From positions 1 to 58,653 of the forward strand of contig JASEJN010000013.1 in the NCBI GenBank assembly GCA_030016385.1: a DNA stretch of 58,653 nucleotides, read 5' to 3'. Below the pieces are notes generated by a model. The model saw nothing but the letters and a program-made list of their open reading frames with translations, was not told the origin of the DNA and did not search any database. The stretch is from Clostridiales bacterium. GTDB lineage: Bacteria; Bacillota; Clostridia; Clostridiales; Oxobacteraceae. Made by a program: the position numbers and the translations under genes. Shown here piece by piece: positions 1 through 8,431 of this stretch (positions within the stretch are counted from its first letter, which is position 1; each line of letters begins with the position of its first letter).

Positions 1-89
1 AGGGTAACTTCCACTTTAAGAGGATAAGGGGTGGAACTTAATTTGATAATTGAGTCGGGACTTAAATTTCCCTTATTGAGGCAAAGTTA

Positions 90-118
90 AAGTTTTATTC
101 TATTAGATATGCTATAAT
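90..118 (+). promoter_or_regulatory. Promoter of the holB-ricT operon
   Basis: A perfect TATAAT (113-118) preceded by TG one base upstream forms an extended -10 element. The -35 region (about 90-95) is poor, as is usual when an extended -10 is present. It lies 35 bases before holB. The bases before it (1-89) hold no gene that I can see. Confidence 0.55.
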
Positions 119-152
119 AGTAGTTATAAAATACTACCGGAAGGATGCTAAT

Positions 153-1133
153 ATGGTATTTGAAGATATTGTGGGACAAAATAATATCATAAAATATTTA
201 AAAAATACAATAGCAAATAAGAGGGTTTTTCACGCATATCTGTTCTGCGGACCTGATGGGATAGGAAAGAGTATTGTGGCATCTGTATTTGCCAGGACTC
301 TAAATTGCGCAAATAAGGGGCTGAACCCATGTGGAACGTGTCCTTCATGCATTAAAGCGAGGGATGGGAATCATCCCGATATTACAGATTTAAGGCCGGC
401 ATCTAAGTCGATATCGGTAAATGATATAAGAGAATTGCAGATAAATATGCAAAAAAAGCCGTATGAAGATGGCGTGAAAGTATATATAATACATGAAGCC
501 GAAAAGATGACCGAGCAGGCTCAAAATGCGCTTCTTAAGATACTTGAGGAACCTCCTGAGCATGTTATTATAATACTTCTTACATTTAACCAGTATTTGC
601 TCTTAAATACAATAAGATCAAGATGCCAGATATTAAAATTCAGCAGGGCACCTGAAAAAGCCATAGAGGATTATTTGATTTTCAGAAAACAAGTTCCCGA
701 AAGGGAGGCAAGGTTTGCCTCAGCTTTTTCCGGAGGTATCTTTCAAAAGGCTGTTGAATTTATAGCCGATGACAAGCTTAAAGCGGATAGAAATGATGTA
801 ATCAAACTTTCACTAAATATTTATAAAAAGGACAAGATAGATGTCCTTTCGTATGTTGATTACTTTACTGAGAACAAGGATAATATTATGAGTATACTCG
901 ATATAATGGTATCCTTATTCAGGGATATTTTGATTTATAAGGAAAGCGGCAGCAAAAGATATATTATTAATTTGGATAAAAGCGAGCTTATAGAATCGGA
1001 ATGTAAAAGATATACGTATGGGGTCCTGAATAAAATTATAACTTACATTAAAGAGGCATATAGAAATATAAGTTTAAATGTCAATTATCAGCTTTCCATT
1101 GAAAATATGCTTCTTAAAATACAGGAGGGATAG
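153..1133 (+). CDS. holB: DNA polymerase III delta' subunit
   Basis: This is the clamp-loader subunit delta', which helps open the sliding clamp during replication. The N-terminus has the AAA+ P-loop GPDGIGKS at about residues 33-40, followed by a four-cysteine zinc module (C-x8-C-x2-C-x2-C type, about residues 52-66) typical of DnaX and HolB. The stretch EKMTEQAQNALLKILEEPP at about residue 112 is the strongly conserved core and SRC near 155 is the SRC sensor motif. At 326 residues the length is normal. The ATG has an AGGA-type ribosome site nine bases upstream. ricT begins two bases after the stop, as in Bacillus (holB-yaaT), so the two are co-transcribed. Confidence 0.93.
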   Translation: MVFEDIVGQNNIIKYLKNTIANKRVFHAYLFCGPDGIGKSIVASVFARTLNCANKGLNPCGTCPSCIKARDGNHPDITDLRPASKSISVNDIRELQINMQKKPYEDGVKVYIIHEAEKMTEQAQNALLKILEEPPEHVIIILLTFNQYLLLNTIRSRCQILKFSRAPEKAIEDYLIFRKQVPEREARFASAFSGGIFQKAVEFIADDKLKADRNDVIKLSLNIYKKDKIDVLSYVDYFTENKDNIMSILDIMVSLFRDILIYKESGSKRYIINLDKSELIESECKRYTYGVLNKIITYIKEAYRNISLNVNYQLSIENMLLKIQEG

Positions 1134-1135
1134 GA

Positions 1136-2038
1136 TTGATAACGGTTGTAGGTGTAAGATTTAAAAAAGCTGGGAAAATATATTATTTTGACCCTGCTAA
1201 TATAGCTGTAAAGGTCGGAGATCCTGTAATAGTCGAAACTGCAAGAGGTATAGAATACGGCGAGGCTGTTTTAGGTCCAAAGCAGATAGGTGAGGATGAA
1301 ATAATTGCACCGCTCAAGAAAGTTTTAAGGGTGGCCGATGATAGAGATAAAGCAAAAAATGAAGAAAATAAAGTTAAGGAAAAGCAGGCCTTTGAAATAT
1401 GTTTAAAAAAAATAGAAGAGCACGGGCTGTCAATGAAACTTATAGATGTTGAATATACATTTGATAATAATAAGGTAATATTTTATTTTACAGCCGATGG
1501 AAGAGTGGATTTCAGAGAATTGGTAAAAGATCTTGCCTCTGTATTCAAAACGAGGATCGAGCTCAGGCAGATAGGGGTGAGGGATGAAGCTAAAATGGTC
1601 GGCGGCCTCGGGCCATGTGGCAGGCCTCTATGCTGTCGAACATTTCTCGGAGAGTTTGAACCTGTATCTATAAAGATGGCAAAGGAGCAGAATTTGTCTT
1701 TGAATCCAACAAAAATATCGGGAATCTGCGGGAGATTGATGTGCTGCTTAAAATACGAACAAGAGACTTACGAATGCATAAGGAAGGTTTTGCCAAAGGT
1801 TGGGAGCATTGTAAATACTCCGGCCGGGAAGGGTGAAGTAATAGAAAACAGCGTCGTAAAGGAATGTGTAAAGGTCAAGGTAAAAATGAACAACGATGAG
1901 GAAGTAAAGACTTTTCCGATCTGCGCAATATCTATGGTGAAGGGTGAAACTGAAGGCGAAGTTTCCGATGAGAATATCAAAATTGAACAGGGCGATGAAG
2001 TAACTCCCGAAGAGATTAAAAATCTTTTTAAAGAATAA
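1136..2038 (+). CDS. ricT: PSP1-domain protein RicT (YaaT)
   Basis: RicT is a cytoplasmic iron-sulphur protein. In Bacillus it forms a complex with RicA and RicF that influences RNase Y-dependent RNA maturation, sporulation and competence. The translation starts with the usual ITVVGVRFKKAGKIYYFDP and carries the conserved cysteine-rich segment GGLGPCGRPLCC and then ICGRLMCCL (about residues 155-205), which binds the cluster. The 300-residue length matches the family, with an acidic divergent tail. The start is a TTG at 1136, supported by AGGAGGGA immediately upstream (1122-1129). An ATG-only reading would lose the conserved N-terminus. Confidence 0.92.
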   Translation: MITVVGVRFKKAGKIYYFDPANIAVKVGDPVIVETARGIEYGEAVLGPKQIGEDEIIAPLKKVLRVADDRDKAKNEENKVKEKQAFEICLKKIEEHGLSMKLIDVEYTFDNNKVIFYFTADGRVDFRELVKDLASVFKTRIELRQIGVRDEAKMVGGLGPCGRPLCCRTFLGEFEPVSIKMAKEQNLSLNPTKISGICGRLMCCLKYEQETYECIRKVLPKVGSIVNTPAGKGEVIENSVVKECVKVKVKMNNDEEVKTFPICAISMVKGETEGEVSDENIKIEQGDEVTPEEIKNLFKE

Positions 2039-2183
2039 TTTCATTTGAAAGATGTAAAAAATACTCTAATATTCTCAAAATATAAAAAATGTGTCTGATG
2101 CAAATTAATTATCTTTTAATATTGCATGGTTGGTGATAAAATAAAATGTGGACATGTTATGTTCTTGTGATTATTGGAGGTGA

Positions 2184-2360
<177 letters not shown>

Positions 2361-2410
2361 AATAATATTAAAGAAGGCCTTTATTTCAAAGGCTTTTTTT
2401 AATATTATTT
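2361..2410 (+). terminator. Rho-independent terminator of the ferredoxin gene
   Basis: The arms AAGGCCTTT and AAAGGCTT form a stem with one G-U pair, followed by a long T run (2394-2400). Flanking AATAATATT and AATATTATT copies can extend the stem. Confidence 0.85.
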
Positions 2411-2460
2411 CAATTTCACTAGAGCATTATGAAAGTTTTGTTAAATCGTATGGAGGAATC

Positions 2461-3204
2461 ATGGAGATTAAGATAAAAGAAAATGAAAGGATAGATGATC
2501 TGGAATGCAAGGGCCTTAAGATAATACAGGCTAAAGATGGGTTTTGCTTTGGCATAGATGCGGTACTTCTTGCAAATTTTGCAGTTGTGAAAAGGGGACA
2601 GAGAATAATCGACCTGGGCACAGGTACCGGTGTAATACCGATATTGCTCTCAGGTAAAACCGAAGCTTCAGAAATTGTGGGAATTGAGATACAGGAAGAT
2701 ATGGCAGAGATGGCGCAAAGAAGCGTAATGTTAAACGGATTAGCCGATAAAGTGAAAATAATAAACGAAGATCTTAAGAATGCCGTGAATATTTTTGGAA
2801 AGGAAAGCTTTAGTATCGTCATCACCAATCCGCCGTATAAACATTTCGGTTCGGGTATTATTAACCCCTTTGATAAGCTTGCGATTTCGAGGCATGAAAT
2901 AAAGTGCACGCTGGAGGATGTAATATCCGTATCAGCTATGCTTCTTAAGAACAACGGGCACTTTTATATGGTGCATAGACCCGAAAGAATTGTAGATATA
3001 ATATATTTAATGAGAAATAATAAAATAGAGCCTAAGTCCATAAGGTTCGTGCAGCCTTATGATGATAAAAAGCCCAACCTTATGCTTATAGATGGATTGA
3101 AAAATGGTAAGCCGTTTTTAAAATTTTTAGATCCGTTAATAATATATGATAAAAATAAAAATTATACCCGGGAAATAATCGACATATACGGGAGAGATAA
3201 ATAA
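2461..3204 (+). CDS. TrmN6-like tRNA (adenine-N6)-methyltransferase
   Basis: This is a class I SAM-dependent methyltransferase of the YfiC/TrmN6 family (YabB in Bacillus), expected to make m6A37 in tRNA1(Val). The SAM loop is IIDLGTGTGVIPIL (about residues 46-59) and the N6-adenine catalytic motif is NPPY (about residue 123), followed by the family-typical YK. The early KDGFCFGIDAVLLANF stretch is also characteristic. The reading frame is open from 2311, but the ATG at 2461 has GGAGG five bases upstream and fits the family N-terminus. The 247-residue product overlaps rsmI by one base (TAATG), so translation is coupled. The exact tRNA substrate in clostridia is inferred. Confidence 0.85.
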   Translation: MEIKIKENERIDDLECKGLKIIQAKDGFCFGIDAVLLANFAVVKRGQRIIDLGTGTGVIPILLSGKTEASEIVGIEIQEDMAEMAQRSVMLNGLADKVKIINEDLKNAVNIFGKESFSIVITNPPYKHFGSGIINPFDKLAISRHEIKCTLEDVISVSAMLLKNNGHFYMVHRPERIVDIIYLMRNNKIEPKSIRFVQPYDDKKPNLMLIDGLKNGKPFLKFLDPLIIYDKNKNYTREIIDIYGRDK

Positions 3205-4055
3205 TGACAGGAAAATTGTTCTTATGCGGTACACCGATTGGAAATCTGGAAGATATAACTGAGAGAGCAAAGCGTATATTAAGTGAAGTGGATTTAATAG
3301 CTGCAGAAGATACCAGGCAAACTCTGAAGCTGTTAAATCATTTCGATATAAAGAAGGAACTGGTGAGTTACCATGAACATAACAAGATTGAAAGGGGACC
3401 GAAGCTGATTGAAAGTTTAAAAGCAGGGCTTAATATTGCATTAGTTACCGACGCCGGCATGCCGGGAATATCGGATCCGGGAGAGGACATTGTAAGGCTT
3501 TGTATCGATGAGGGTATAGGGGTGGAAGTTATACCTGGTCCCACGGCATCCATAACCGCTCTTGTGATATCAGGATTCCCTACAAGAAGATTTATATTTG
3601 AAGGTTTTCTTCCTAAAGGCGGCAAGGAGAGAAGGAAAATAATCGAAGAACTTAAAAATGAAACGAGGACGGTTATAGTATATGAAGCACCTCACAGGAT
3701 AAAGGCAACATTAAAAGAACTTTATGAATGCCTGGGTGATAGGGAAATTGCAATATGCCGCGAATTGACTAAAAAATTCGAAGAGGTAATAAGAACGGGC
3801 TTGAAGGATGCATCAAGAATATATGACGACAGGGAGCCAAAGGGGGAGTTTGTTATAGTAATAAAGGGAAAAAGCGTCGAGGATATAGAAAAACAGAACC
3901 AAAAAGTATGGGAAAATATATCCGTTGACGATCATATAAATATGTATATTAAAAGGGGTATGAACAAAAAAGATGCCATGAAAAAAGTCGCAAAAGATAG
4001 GGGAGTTTCAAAACGCGATATATATAAACAACAATTGACAAGCCGTGACAATTAA
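3204..4055 (+). CDS. rsmI: 16S rRNA (cytidine(1402)-2'-O)-methyltransferase
   Basis: RsmI adds the 2'-O-methyl group to C1402 in the 30S P-site. The translation has the tetrapyrrole-methylase fold signatures: LFLCGTPIGNLEDIT at the N-terminus, DLIAAEDTRQT near residue 31, VTDAGMPGISDPG near residue 82, and VIPGPTASITALVISGF near residue 110. The C-terminus is the short helical region usual in this family, and 283 residues is normal. It overlaps the stop of the preceding methyltransferase gene by one base, so the two form one operon. Confidence 0.95.
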   Translation: MTGKLFLCGTPIGNLEDITERAKRILSEVDLIAAEDTRQTLKLLNHFDIKKELVSYHEHNKIERGPKLIESLKAGLNIALVTDAGMPGISDPGEDIVRLCIDEGIGVEVIPGPTASITALVISGFPTRRFIFEGFLPKGGKERRKIIEELKNETRTVIVYEAPHRIKATLKELYECLGDREIAICRELTKKFEEVIRTGLKDASRIYDDREPKGEFVIVIKGKSVEDIEKQNQKVWENISVDDHINMYIKRGMNKKDAMKKVAKDRGVSKRDIYKQQLTSRDN

Positions 4056-4096
4056 AAAAATGGGTCAACCCGATTTATGGATTAACCCATTTTTGA
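4054..4096. terminator. Bidirectional terminator between rsmI and abrB
   Basis: The arms around AATGGGTCAA and TTAACCCATT flank a short loop, with an A run on the left and a T run on the right. The hairpin can therefore end transcription from both convergent genes. Confidence 0.85.
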
Positions 4097-4099
4097 TTA

Positions 4100-4354
4100 T
4101 CACTCTTCAATTTTTTTCGTCTTTATATCTTCCAGACATTTTCTGCAGATATTCTTGCCCTTATATTGAAGAACATCTCTAGCCTGTCCACAAAATATGC
4201 ATGCTGGTTCGTATTTCTTTAAAATTATCTGTTCGCCATCTACATATATTTCCAAGGCATCCTTTTCAGCAATGTCCAGAGTTCTCCTTAATTCGATAGG
4301 GATAACGACTCTTCCAAGCTCGTCTACCCTTCTTACAATACCTGTTGATTTCAT
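4100..4354 (-). CDS. abrB: AbrB-family transition-state regulator
   Basis: This 84-residue DNA-binding protein represses stationary-phase and sporulation functions until Spo0A relieves it. The N-terminal swapped-hairpin domain is clear (KSTGIVRRVDELGRVVIPIE, then LRRTLDI). The C-terminal part carries C-x2-C and C-x2-C pairs (CIFCG, ICRKC), as in many clostridial AbrB proteins. AAGGAGGAG lies eight bases upstream of the ATG. It is transcribed alone, towards rsmI. Abh or SpoVT-like paralogues share the fold, so abrB itself is likely rather than certain. Confidence 0.85.
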   Translation of the reverse strand: MKSTGIVRRVDELGRVVIPIELRRTLDIAEKDALEIYVDGEQIILKKYEPACIFCGQARDVLQYKGKNICRKCLEDIKTKKIEE

Positions 4355-4398
4355 TCTATCTCCTCCTTTTCAGCATATATCGACATCACTACATAAAA

Positions 4399-4427
4399 AT
4401 AGTAACAGAACTGCCAATAAAAGTCAA
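4399..4427 (-). promoter_or_regulatory. Promoter of abrB
   Basis: On the minus strand TTGACT (4422-4427) is followed after exactly 17 bases by TACTAT (4399-4404). This fits a housekeeping sigma-A promoter about 45 bases upstream of the abrB start. Confidence 0.65.
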
Positions 4428-4517
4428 TATGTTTTGAAGAAATTTTACATTATTGTATATATTTTTTGTAGTTTAGCAAAAGATGACTGAAAAATAAGAA
4501 TTTATGGTATGTGATGC

Positions 4518-4637
4518 ATCCAAAGGTACTTCAATTCGCAATTTGAAATCAGGCCTTAGAACTTACAAAACTTGAATCTGGCGAATGAGTGTTCAAAATA
4601 ACATAAGTTCATATTACGAATCGAAGATCCAAAGGTA
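4518..4637. mobile_element. MITE-like palindromic element, copy A, with target duplication
   Basis: A 98-bp non-coding element (4529-4626) has 14-bp terminal inverted repeats matching at 12 positions (CTTCAATTCGCAAT against ATTACGAATCGAAG). It is flanked by perfect 11-bp direct repeats ATCCAAAGGTA (4518-4528 and 4627-4637) that look like a target duplication. Related copies lie at 8018-8120 and 14323-14390. The rest of the 4355-4751 gap holds the abrB promoter and a TATAAT at 4674-4679 that could serve the next gene. Confidence 0.7.
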
Positions 4638-4751
4638 AATTGTGTAAGCCTGGATAAAATATATATGATATACTATAATTATATGGGAAACAGTTTTAAT
4701 TTCAAGCTTAAAGATTATAGAGCATTTTTAATAAGTATTGGAGGATAAAAG

Positions 4752-5249
4752 ATGGATAGGTATCATGAACAATTAACTTCTGCCTATAAAAGTGGGCTTC
4801 ACGGTTTTTACAGCATTCTTTCTATTTTTCTTGCTTTTTTGTGTTTAGTTACAATATTTAATGTTCCGGTAGCAGGTATAATATTTGGCGGATTGGCGGT
4901 ACTTTGTTATTTTCTGAAACGCCGTGAGTTTGTAGAATTTGAATATTCTTTTACAAGCGGCGAAATAGATATCGATAAAATAATAGAAGCCAAAAGGAGA
5001 AAAAAGGTTATCAATTTTGATATAAATGAAATCATTATGATGGCACCTGTTGGGAGCACTTTTCTGGATGGCACGCCAAAGGGAAAGAAGATTATAGCAT
5101 ATCCTAAAAATACAAAAGAAAGGATATTTGAAATTGTTTTAAACAAAAACGGAGAGGTCAAGGATATTTATTTCATTCCTGATGATGAGTTTGTCACGCT
5201 GTGCTTCAGGAGCAATCCTAGAAGTGTTAAGAAAAAGGATTTTGTATAA
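4752..5249 (+). CDS. Small membrane protein, DUF6106-like
   Basis: I do not recognise a function. The 165-residue protein has two closely spaced hydrophobic segments (about residues 20-38 and 41-56) forming a hairpin anchor. A basic and acidic cytoplasmic domain follows, ending in a lysine-rich tail. The pattern resembles the clostridial DUF6106 family, but I assign that from memory of the pattern only. The ATG has GGAGG six bases upstream. It stands alone between the MITE-like element and another small hypothetical gene. Confidence 0.6.
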   Translation: MDRYHEQLTSAYKSGLHGFYSILSIFLAFLCLVTIFNVPVAGIIFGGLAVLCYFLKRREFVEFEYSFTSGEIDIDKIIEAKRRKKVINFDINEIIMMAPVGSTFLDGTPKGKKIIAYPKNTKERIFEIVLNKNGEVKDIYFIPDDEFVTLCFRSNPRSVKKKDFV

Positions 5250-5376
5250 AAGGGCTTGCGTTTAATATATACCAGTATATACCCGGAACAGCAAAATATT
5301 ATGTTGGCTGATCGATATTAGCATTTTTACTATGGCAGCATATTATATTACTGTTAATAAATTTCTGGAGGTATAT

Positions 5377-5715
5377 ATGTATCCATTTGAATATTACTGC
5401 CCATACTTGTGCGGAGAGTGCATGTATGCTGATGACGGCATGTACAGAACTGATGATGACGTATCGGAAAATGCCGAACAAAATGTGAAGGCTGATGCGG
5501 AAAATGCTGAAGAGAATAAAGACAGGCAATTTCCGGGAGCTTCACCGCAGGGGGCACCTGGCAAAACGGATGATGCTGCCAGGATATTGAGAATGATCGA
5601 AAAAAATAATCCTGCCTTGATAAGGACAATGATGGCATACAATATTCCATATTGGGATGTCAGGAGAATTATAGGCAGAATAATAAGTTTGACATTGAAA
5701 TATCGTCATGAATAA
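5377..5715 (+). CDS. Small hypothetical protein
   Basis: The 112-residue product is unrecognised. Its first 25 residues are rich in Tyr, Cys and Asp (YYCPYLCGECMY), followed by a low-complexity acidic stretch of Glu, Asn, Ala and Asp to about residue 60. The basic C-terminal half is predicted helical (about 70-112). The frame is open from 5332, but the ATG at 5377 has CTGGAGG eight bases before it. Small proteins of this type occur in clostridia without known function. Confidence 0.55.
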   Translation: MYPFEYYCPYLCGECMYADDGMYRTDDDVSENAEQNVKADAENAEENKDRQFPGASPQGAPGKTDDAARILRMIEKNNPALIRTMMAYNIPYWDVRRIIGRIISLTLKYRHE

Positions 5716-5717
5716 CT

Positions 5718-5744
5718 TATATGCCGGATGATATCCGGCATATA
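5718..5744. terminator. Perfect palindromic hairpin after the small hypothetical gene
   Basis: Perfect 12-bp arms (TATATGCCGGAT and its complement) enclose a 3-base loop, three bases after the stop codon. No strong T run follows, so it may stabilise the 3' end as much as terminate. Confidence 0.5.
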
Positions 5745-5874
5745 CATATTTGCCGGCTAAAATGAGTTTTACCTAACTTAAAATTCAGCCGGCATATTTT
5801 GATAAAAGCGGTATAATTTTTTTAAGATGGCTTGAAGTACATTAATTAAAGTCCATAATAGGAAGGCGGAATAT

Positions 5875-7008
5875 ATGAAGATATGCATATTGACGACGGG
5901 GCACAGCGCTATGGACGACAGGATATTCTATAAAGAAGCATTGTCCCTTAAAAAAGTATACGATGATGTAACAATAATAGCGCCGGATGAAAGGGATAGC
6001 TACATTAAAGATGGAATTAACATAATAGGCGTCAAGAAGCCCAACTCACTCTATGAAAGATTTCGTCTGGTGGATACTGTGGTAAATGAGGCTATAAAAA
6101 ATAGGGCGGACATATATCATTTCCACGATTTCGAAATCATCTATAAGGTATTAAAAATAAAGAAGTATTTGCCGGATTCAAAAATAATTTATGATGTACA
6201 TGAATATTTTCCCGACATGGTGAGAATGTCAAAGAAAATACCGAAACTGATAAAGCCATTCATGACTTTTTTTGTTGATAAGACGGAATTAATAAAGGCA
6301 AGAAAGTTTGATTATATAATTACGGCTGATGATGCGGTTAAGGAAAGATTTTGCCATGTAAATAAGAAAGTCGATGTTATATATAATTTTTCCGAATTCA
6401 AGACACTGAAGGAAGATAAATTTAAAAAAAAGTATGATGTGATTTATCAGGGTGGAATAACTATGGAAAGAGGAGTATTCAATGCAGTTAGGGCAATTGA
6501 GATTGTAAAAAAGAAAAAGCCGGATATTAAAATGATATTCGTAGGGCCTTTTGACGATAAGGAAGACAGGAAAAAAGTATATGATTACATAGAAGAAAAA
6601 TGTCTATCAAAAAATATTATATTTATCGGAAAGGTGCCGCATACCGATGTGGAAAGTTATATAAGAAGTTCTAAAATCGGAATTGTAACACTGCTTCCGT
6701 TTCCGAAATACTTTAAAAATATACCTATCAAACAGTTTGAATATATGAGCTGCGGCATACCGGTAGTGGGGAGCGATCTGCCGCCGATCAAGAAATTTGT
6801 TAAAAGCTATAACAGCGGAATAATTGTTGATCCGACGAAGCCCCAGGAAATTGCCGATGCTATAGATAAGCTGCTCGATGACCGGGAGTTATGCAAGAAA
6901 CTTGGGGAAAATGGAATAAAAGCAGTATCTGAATCTTATAACTGGAACAATATGGAGATTAAACTCCTCAATATATACAAAAGCTTACAGTCAGATATGA
7001 AGTGCTGA
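5875..7008 (+). CDS. Glycosyltransferase, GT4 family
   Basis: This is a GT-B fold glycosyltransferase, probably moving an activated sugar onto a surface glycan or lipid. The N-terminus starts KICILTTGHSAMDDRIFYKE. The C-terminal domain shows the retaining GT4 pattern: YQGGITMERG, FVGPF, FIGKVPH, and the donor-binding segment KQFEYMSCGIPVVGSDLPPIKKFV (Glu-x7-Glu-like region, about residues 285-305). The 377-residue length is normal. AGGAAGGCGG precedes the ATG. The next gene is also a glycosyltransferase, so the pair probably acts on one polymer. Donor and acceptor cannot be told from sequence. Confidence 0.8.
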   Translation: MKICILTTGHSAMDDRIFYKEALSLKKVYDDVTIIAPDERDSYIKDGINIIGVKKPNSLYERFRLVDTVVNEAIKNRADIYHFHDFEIIYKVLKIKKYLPDSKIIYDVHEYFPDMVRMSKKIPKLIKPFMTFFVDKTELIKARKFDYIITADDAVKERFCHVNKKVDVIYNFSEFKTLKEDKFKKKYDVIYQGGITMERGVFNAVRAIEIVKKKKPDIKMIFVGPFDDKEDRKKVYDYIEEKCLSKNIIFIGKVPHTDVESYIRSSKIGIVTLLPFPKYFKNIPIKQFEYMSCGIPVVGSDLPPIKKFVKSYNSGIIVDPTKPQEIADAIDKLLDDRELCKKLGENGIKAVSESYNWNNMEIKLLNIYKSLQSDMKC

Positions 7009-7065
7009 TTATTGGGACGAATATAAAAAGCCGATATAAAAGTTTGAGCTTGGAGAGTGGTATAT

Positions 7066-7980
7066 ATGGCGGAAAATATCGATGTTTCCATTATAATAGT
7101 AAACTGGAATGCTAAAAACCTCTTAAAAAAATGCATAGATTCGATAATTATGAAAGAAAATAGAATGAAATATGAGATTATTGTTATTGACAATAATTCA
7201 AATGATGGAAGTCGGGATCTTTGCGAACATAATTACGCAAACTCTGTCAGACTAATAAAAAACAGGCAGAACAGAGGTTTCGCAGCAGCAAATAATCAAG
7301 GAATTAAAGAGTCTAAGGGTAAATTCATACTCCTTTTAAACAGTGACACGGAAGTTCTGGATAATGCCCTGGATAAATGTTTTGAATATATATCATCCCA
7401 TAAAGATATAGGCTTGATTGGCTGCAGGCTTTTAAACAGCGATGGCACGCTGCAGTACTCATGTTATAATTTTAATTCCATATTAAGGTCAATTATATTT
7501 AAGATTGGCGCTGCAAAGATTATCAGGTCTGATAAAAGGTATAAATATGAGGGATTGATCACTAGTGCCGACTATGATTCCCTGATGGACGTCGACTATG
7601 TATGCGGGGCGTTTATGATGTTCAGAAGAGAAATAATAGATAAAATAGGTCTTCTCGATGAAAGGTTCTTTATGTATGCTGAGGAAGCAGATTATTGTGC
7701 AAGGATAAAGAATGCCGGCTACAGGATTGCTTATTTTCCCGAAGCATCGGTTATACATCATGGCGGAGGGAGCAGCAAATCCATAAGCGTGCTTTCGGAG
7801 AACAGGAGAATTATCAGCCGCCTTCTTTTCATAAAAAAACATAAGGGAAATTTATACTTCAATGTATATAGATTTTTTTCGATTTTAGTTGCCGCAGCCA
7901 ATATTATATCGGGAGATGAAGATAGAAGATCGAGAGGCAGGTCGAAGTTAAAGGCCATACTGAAATTAAAATATGAATAA
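7066..7980 (+). CDS. Glycosyltransferase, GT2 family
   Basis: This inverting GT-A glycosyltransferase resembles rhamnosyltransferases. VSIIIVNWNAKNLLKKC opens the nucleotide-binding fold, NRGFAAANNQGI follows near residue 70, LLLNSDTEVL supplies the DxD-like metal site near residue 90, and the YVCGAFMMFRRE and DERFFMYAEEADYCAR segments form the acceptor side. GGAG lies 11 bases before the ATG at 7066. An upstream GTG at 7057 lacks a site, so I use the ATG (304 residues). It follows the GT4 gene by 57 bases in the same direction. Confidence 0.82.
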   Translation: MAENIDVSIIIVNWNAKNLLKKCIDSIIMKENRMKYEIIVIDNNSNDGSRDLCEHNYANSVRLIKNRQNRGFAAANNQGIKESKGKFILLLNSDTEVLDNALDKCFEYISSHKDIGLIGCRLLNSDGTLQYSCYNFNSILRSIIFKIGAAKIIRSDKRYKYEGLITSADYDSLMDVDYVCGAFMMFRREIIDKIGLLDERFFMYAEEADYCARIKNAGYRIAYFPEASVIHHGGGSSKSISVLSENRRIISRLLFIKKHKGNLYFNVYRFFSILVAAANIISGDEDRRSRGRSKLKAILKLKYE

Positions 7981-8008
7981 GGTCACAGTACATACAGCAA
8001 TTGGAATA

Positions 8009-8129
8009 ATACTCTTCCTTTGATTCGTAATCTGAAATCAGGCATAAATAGGCTTATGTTATTTTGAGCGACGAATGAGTGTTCAAAATAACATAAGCTA
8101 GCTCATATTACGAATCGAAGATATTCTTC
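8009..8129. mobile_element. MITE-like palindromic element, copy B
   Basis: The element spans 8018-8120, with 14-bp terminal inverted repeats matching at 13 positions. Imperfect 9-bp flanks (ATACTCTTC and ATATTCTTC) may be a decayed target duplication. An inner palindrome (CTTATGTTATTTTGA against TTCAAAATAACATAAG) makes the RNA a long hairpin. It lies between the glycosyltransferase gene and the leuS leader. Confidence 0.7.
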
Positions 8130-8137
8130 AAATACAA

Positions 8138-8166
8138 TTGATTTTTGTAATTCTATTTGTTAGAAT
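8138..8166 (+). promoter_or_regulatory. Promoter of the leuS T-box leader
   Basis: TTGATT (8138-8143), a 17-base spacer and TAGAAT (8161-8166) form a good sigma-A promoter, placed just before the T-box RNA. Confidence 0.65.
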
Positions 8167-8189
8167 GTATCTAATAGATGAATATCGGG

Positions 8190-8412
8190 TCAATGAAAAG
8201 GAGCAGTAAGATCGGATGCCGGAAAGAGAGCTGCTGGTTGGTGGAAAGCAGTGCGGTGGAAGGTCCGAACTCGCCTTGGAGGTGCTGGGGTGAATTTATT
8301 AGCCGCAGCCGGAGTTATTTCCGTTAGCAAATTTAAAGTGGCAGTTATAATGCTGCAAGTAGAGTGGTACCGCGAAAGCCTTTCGTCTCTTTAGAGATGA
8401 AGGGCATTTTTA
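8190..8412 (+). promoter_or_regulatory. Leucine T-box leader of leuS
   Basis: This is a tRNA-sensing transcriptional riboswitch. Stem I runs from about 8195 to 8300 and presents CTC (8270-8272), a leucine codon, in a GAACTC specifier context. The conserved T-box GTGGTACCGCG is at 8364-8374 and can pair with the uncharged tRNA end. A terminator follows (arms about 8378-8390 and 8393-8405, then a T run), replaced by the antiterminator when uncharged leucyl tRNA binds. The gene downstream is leuS, which matches the specifier. Confidence 0.92.
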
Positions 8413-8431
8413 ATTTAAGGAGGAGTTTTTC